Assembly: GCA_028280675.1 (NCBI GenBank) | Contig: JANQLI010000321.1 | Span: 1-17,130 of the forward strand | Reading direction: 5' to 3' | DNA: 17,130 nt | DNA from: Alphaproteobacteria bacterium | Lineage (GTDB): Bacteria; Pseudomonadota; Alphaproteobacteria; SMXP01 | Part shown: in pieces, positions 15,345 to 17,130 of the stretch | How positions within the stretch are numbered: the stretch's first letter is position 1 | Layout: every line of letters starts with the position of its first letter | Notes under the pieces: model-generated | Databases searched by the model: none | What the model saw: only the letters and a program-made list of their open reading frames with translations | Told to the model about the DNA's origin: nothing | Position numbers and translations under genes: made by a program

Positions 15345-15459
15345 CCTTCGAGACGGGACGTCGTCCCTCCTCAGGATGAAGAAAATGTTTATGATCGCCC
15401 ATGATGCCCTTCATCCTGAGGAACGAGCGTAGCGAGAGTCTCGAAGGATAAAGGGCATC
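15345..15459. repeat. Long interrupted palindrome in the 162-bp gap before moaB
   Basis: CCTTCGAGAC (15345-15354) pairs with GTCTCGAAGG (15438-15447), and CCTCAGGATGAA (15369-15380) pairs with TTCATCCTGAGG (15410-15421). Between these matched blocks the two arms differ. The left arm has GGGACGTCGTCCCT, itself a small hairpin, and the right arm has AACGAGCGTAGCGAGA. A further pair GATGCCCTT (15403-15411) and AAGGGCATC (15451-15459) encloses the right arm. CCTTCGAGAC...CCTCAGGATGA repeats of this kind are common in alphaproteobacterial genomes. The element ends 18 nt before the moaB ATG and follows the transglycosylase stop by 29 nt. It may end that transcript or shape the moaB leader. No gene in the gap. 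Confidence 0.8.
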
Positions 15460-15477
15460 GCCAAAGAGAGAAGCAAT

Positions 15478-16020
15478 ATGAGCAAAATTGTACGCCCACG
15501 CGCATTTATTCCTGTGCGTATTGCCATTATGACCGTGTCGGATACGCGGACATTGGAGGATGATAAATCCGGCAATACCCTTGTCGCGCGCCTGGAAAAA
15601 GCGGGGCACATTCTCGCCGATCGACAGATTGTGACGGATGATGTCGAAAAGATCGTCGGGCAACTTAATGCTTGGATTGCAGATGACAATGTGGATGTGG
15701 TGATCTCAACCGGCGGCACTGGTCTCACCGGGCGTGATGTGACGCCGGAAGCTTTCCACCACGTTTATGAAAAAGAGATCGACGGCTTTTCCGCGATTTT
15801 TCATCGCATCTCCTATGAAAAAATTGGCACATCAACGGTGCAATCGCGCGCCACCGCAGGCGTTGCCAATGGCACATACCTCTTTGCCCTGCCGGGCTCC
15901 CCTGGCGCTTGCAAAGATGGCTGGGATGGCATTTTGGAGCAACAACTCGATAGCCGTCATTTGCCGTGTAATTTCGTTGAGATCATGCCGCGCCTGAAAG
16001 AGCATTTGGGTAGAAACTAA
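15478..16020 (+). CDS. moaB: Molybdenum cofactor biosynthesis protein MoaB (MoaB/MogA family)
   Basis: 180 residues, typical of MoaB. Members of this family bind molybdopterin and, in MogA-type enzymes, adenylate it before molybdenum insertion. The conserved nucleotide/pterin-binding blocks are IAIMTVSDTRTLEDDKSG (15-32), VVISTGGTGLTGRDVTPEA (79-97) and LFALPGSPGACKDGWDGIL (about 134-152). These fit MoaB more closely than MoeA, which is about 400 residues. The ATG at 15478 is preceded by AGAGAGAAG. No other molybdenum cofactor gene or molybdoenzyme is in the window, so it is a stand-alone copy here. It follows a palindromic repeat and ends facing the transferase gene at 16122-16712. Confidence 0.93.
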   Translation: MSKIVRPRAFIPVRIAIMTVSDTRTLEDDKSGNTLVARLEKAGHILADRQIVTDDVEKIVGQLNAWIADDNVDVVISTGGTGLTGRDVTPEAFHHVYEKEIDGFSAIFHRISYEKIGTSTVQSRATAGVANGTYLFALPGSPGACKDGWDGILEQQLDSRHLPCNFVEIMPRLKEHLGRN

Positions 16021-16034
16021 TATTAAACCCTTTA

Positions 16035-16113
16035 TGTCATCCTCGCACTTGTTGCGAGGATCCAGAGATATAGACTCGATCAGTGGATCTTCGGAACAAG
16101 TCCGAAGATGACA
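16035..16113. repeat. Paired REP-like hairpins between the convergent moaB and transferase genes
   Basis: Two 30-nt arms lie in inverted orientation (16035-16064 and 16084-16113) with a 19-nt spacer. Each arm is itself a perfect 9-bp hairpin: ATCCTCGCA / TGCGAGGAT with loop CTTGT (16039-16061), and ATCTTCGGA / TCCGAAGAT with loop ACAAG (16087-16109). The arms differ at four positions, and each difference is matched by a compensating one so that both local stems stay perfect. A flanking pair TATAGACT / AGTCTATA (16069-16076, 16119-16126) is also present. It fills the 101-bp gap between two convergent genes and could work as a two-way transcript end, although no T-tract is obvious. Confidence 0.8.
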
Positions 16114-16121
16114 TAGAGAGT

Positions 16122-16712
16122 CTATAAGTCTTTAACAACATCCACATCACTTAGCTCATCAAGCATCGCAACGGAACACCCTTTACAATTCGCGAGCGTG
16201 TCTTGCAAAGCATGCTCTGTTGACCAACGTACGTGCGAAAACATGTCAGGCATGGCCGCGATCCGCTTTTGCCCCACCAGCCAATAGCCGCCATCAGCGG
16301 CAGGACCGAACACAGCATCGTGGGCGCCGAGCGTCGCGAATCCATTTGCAATATGCGTCCGCGTGATACCGGGAATATCCCCTCCAACGATCATCACCGG
16401 CCCTGGCGGCATGCGTTGAAACACACGCCCCATCCGCTCGCCTAAATCACCCTGGCCTTGTGGAATACGCAAAACTCCTTTCGGCCAGACCTCTTGGAAG
16501 CTTTGCTCGAAGGCCATGCTGTCCGGTGAGACGCACAAAACCGTTTGCCAGTGCGCATCAGCGGACAGATCACAGATGACCTTCGCACAATTGCGGCGAT
16601 ACCATTTTGTTGCTTCAACGACACCAATATCTTTAGCGAGGCGCGTTTTGACCCGGCCCAATTCCGGCGCTTTGACAAAAATCACCAGGCGCGGGCGGTA
16701 GGCGTTACCCAT
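16122..16712 (-). CDS. rSAM/selenodomain-associated transferase 1 (TIGR04282 / DUF2064)
   Basis: 196 residues with a short nucleotidyl/glycosyl-transferase-like Rossmann fold. Family blocks are VIFVKAPELGRVKTRLAKDIG (about 10-30), QGQGDLGERMGRVFQ near 85-99, the metal-site-like VGGDIPGI near 108-115, GPAADGGYWLVGQ near 136-148, and a C-terminal DVDVVKDL where the family usually has DVDTxxDL. Proteins of this family usually occur with a second transferase (TIGR04283) and a radical-SAM/selenodomain protein, a set linked to arsenosugar-type or related sugar chemistry. The actual substrate is not established by sequence. Its ATG at 16712 overlaps the end of the upstream transferase-2 gene by 8 bp, so the two are translationally linked. 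Confidence 0.88.
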   Translation of the reverse strand: MGNAYRPRLVIFVKAPELGRVKTRLAKDIGVVEATKWYRRNCAKVICDLSADAHWQTVLCVSPDSMAFEQSFQEVWPKGVLRIPQGQGDLGERMGRVFQRMPPGPVMIVGGDIPGITRTHIANGFATLGAHDAVFGPAADGGYWLVGQKRIAAMPDMFSHVRWSTEHALQDTLANCKGCSVAMLDELSDVDVVKDL

Positions 16713-17130
16713 ACAACTTCACCAACACACGCGGTGGCACGCGCAAGAAATACAGCGTCAGTATAAAGAAGTTTCTCAATGGACGACTAATATACCCATC
16801 GCGTCTATATCGCACAGCGCTGGTCACGGCTTTGCTGGTGAGAAAGACCAGCCGCCGCCGTCCAATACGGCGAATGATGCTGACGTCTTCCATCAAAGGT
16901 TCCGCTTCAAAGCCCCCGACATTTTGATAATGATGCCGCGAGATGAGCAAACCTTGATCCCCATAAGGAAGTGCAAACAACGCGCACCGCGCCCTGACCC
17001 AGGCTTCGACGCGGCGGGCGCGCGCACCGTAATCATCCAATGCAAAACGAAACACCGCCGCTTTGGCATGCGCCGGATCGATCATGCGCTCAATGAAATG
17101 CGAGACTTCTTTGTCCCAGCCTTCTTCGAG
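16705..17130 (-). CDS. rSAM/selenodomain-associated transferase 2 (TIGR04283), C-terminal part
   Basis: The open frame continues to the window edge, so the 5' end is missing; an internal Met at 17085 is not the start. 141 residues are visible, beginning LEEGWDKEVSHFIER. Blocks typical of this family-2 (GT-A) glycosyltransferase group are AAVFRFALDDYGARARRVEAW, LPYGDQGLLISRHHYQNVGGF, PLMEDVSIIRRIGRRR and the closing TSAVRYRRDGYISRPLRNF. The usual MEDVD is MEDVS here. A partly hydrophobic tail (FFILTLYFLRVPP) could touch the membrane. The catalytic DXD region and nucleotide site lie outside the window. It overlaps the transferase-1 gene by 8 bp and is upstream of it. Confidence 0.88.
   Translation of the reverse strand, partial: LEEGWDKEVSHFIERMIDPAHAKAAVFRFALDDYGARARRVEAWVRARCALFALPYGDQGLLISRHHYQNVGGFEAEPLMEDVSIIRRIGRRRLVFLTSKAVTSAVRYRRDGYISRPLRNFFILTLYFLRVPPRVLVKLYG

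Noticed and set aside
15316..16121. CRISPR array from the repeated hairpins around moaB
   Set aside because: The units are inverted palindromic pairs of different families, not regularly spaced direct repeats, and no cas genes are present.

Overview
The window reads as a chromosomal, mostly housekeeping segment from an alphaproteobacterium of moderate GC (roughly half, by eye). The gene order ppdK-glyS-glyQ next to an S49 peptidase, a TrmN6-type methyltransferase, a DUF2007 protein, a polyprenyl diphosphate synthase, ispE, a TPR lipoprotein and ETF-ubiquinone oxidoreductase is an alphaproteobacterial neighbourhood as I remember it. The protein sequences agree with that class. I cannot name the order or genus.

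Layout. Positions 1-3336 (minus): glyQ, glyS and the first codons of ppdK, in that transcription order, with a repeat cluster inserted between glyQ and glyS. Positions 3561-5755 (minus): DUF2007 protein, trmN6-like methyltransferase, S49 peptidase and a small membrane protein, tightly packed and probably one operon. Position 5921 onward (plus): a long-chain polyprenyl diphosphate synthase diverging from that operon. Positions 6949-12477 (minus): ETF-QO, TPR lipoprotein, ispE and a WbpL/WecA-type polyprenyl-phosphate sugar-1-phosphate transferase, whose 3' end overlaps the convergent synthase gene by 7 bp. Positions 12615-16020 (plus): a family-4-like uracil-DNA glycosylase, a soluble lytic transglycosylase and moaB. 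Positions 16122-17130 (minus): two overlapping genes for the rSAM/selenodomain-associated transferases 1 and 2, the second cut by the window end.

How the genes fit together. One theme is isoprenoid and envelope chemistry. IspE makes precursors, the polyprenyl synthase makes a long prenyl chain (most likely the ubiquinone tail), ETF-QO reduces ubiquinone, and the WbpL-like enzyme loads a sugar phosphate on undecaprenyl phosphate. The lytic transglycosylase and the lipoprotein act in the periplasm. The other genes serve glycine tRNA charging, tRNA modification, DNA repair and molybdenum cofactor synthesis.

Intergenic gaps carry at least three families of palindromic repeats, at 2241-2380, 3486-3549, 15345-15459 and 16035-16113. 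I see no mobile element with a transposase, no CRISPR array, no phage genes and no tRNA or rRNA gene. I did not find a clear undescribed multi-gene system. The points most worth a second look are the glycosylase that lacks two of the four iron-sulfur cysteines, the compensatory changes in the repeat hairpins, and the small membrane protein behind the S49 peptidase.
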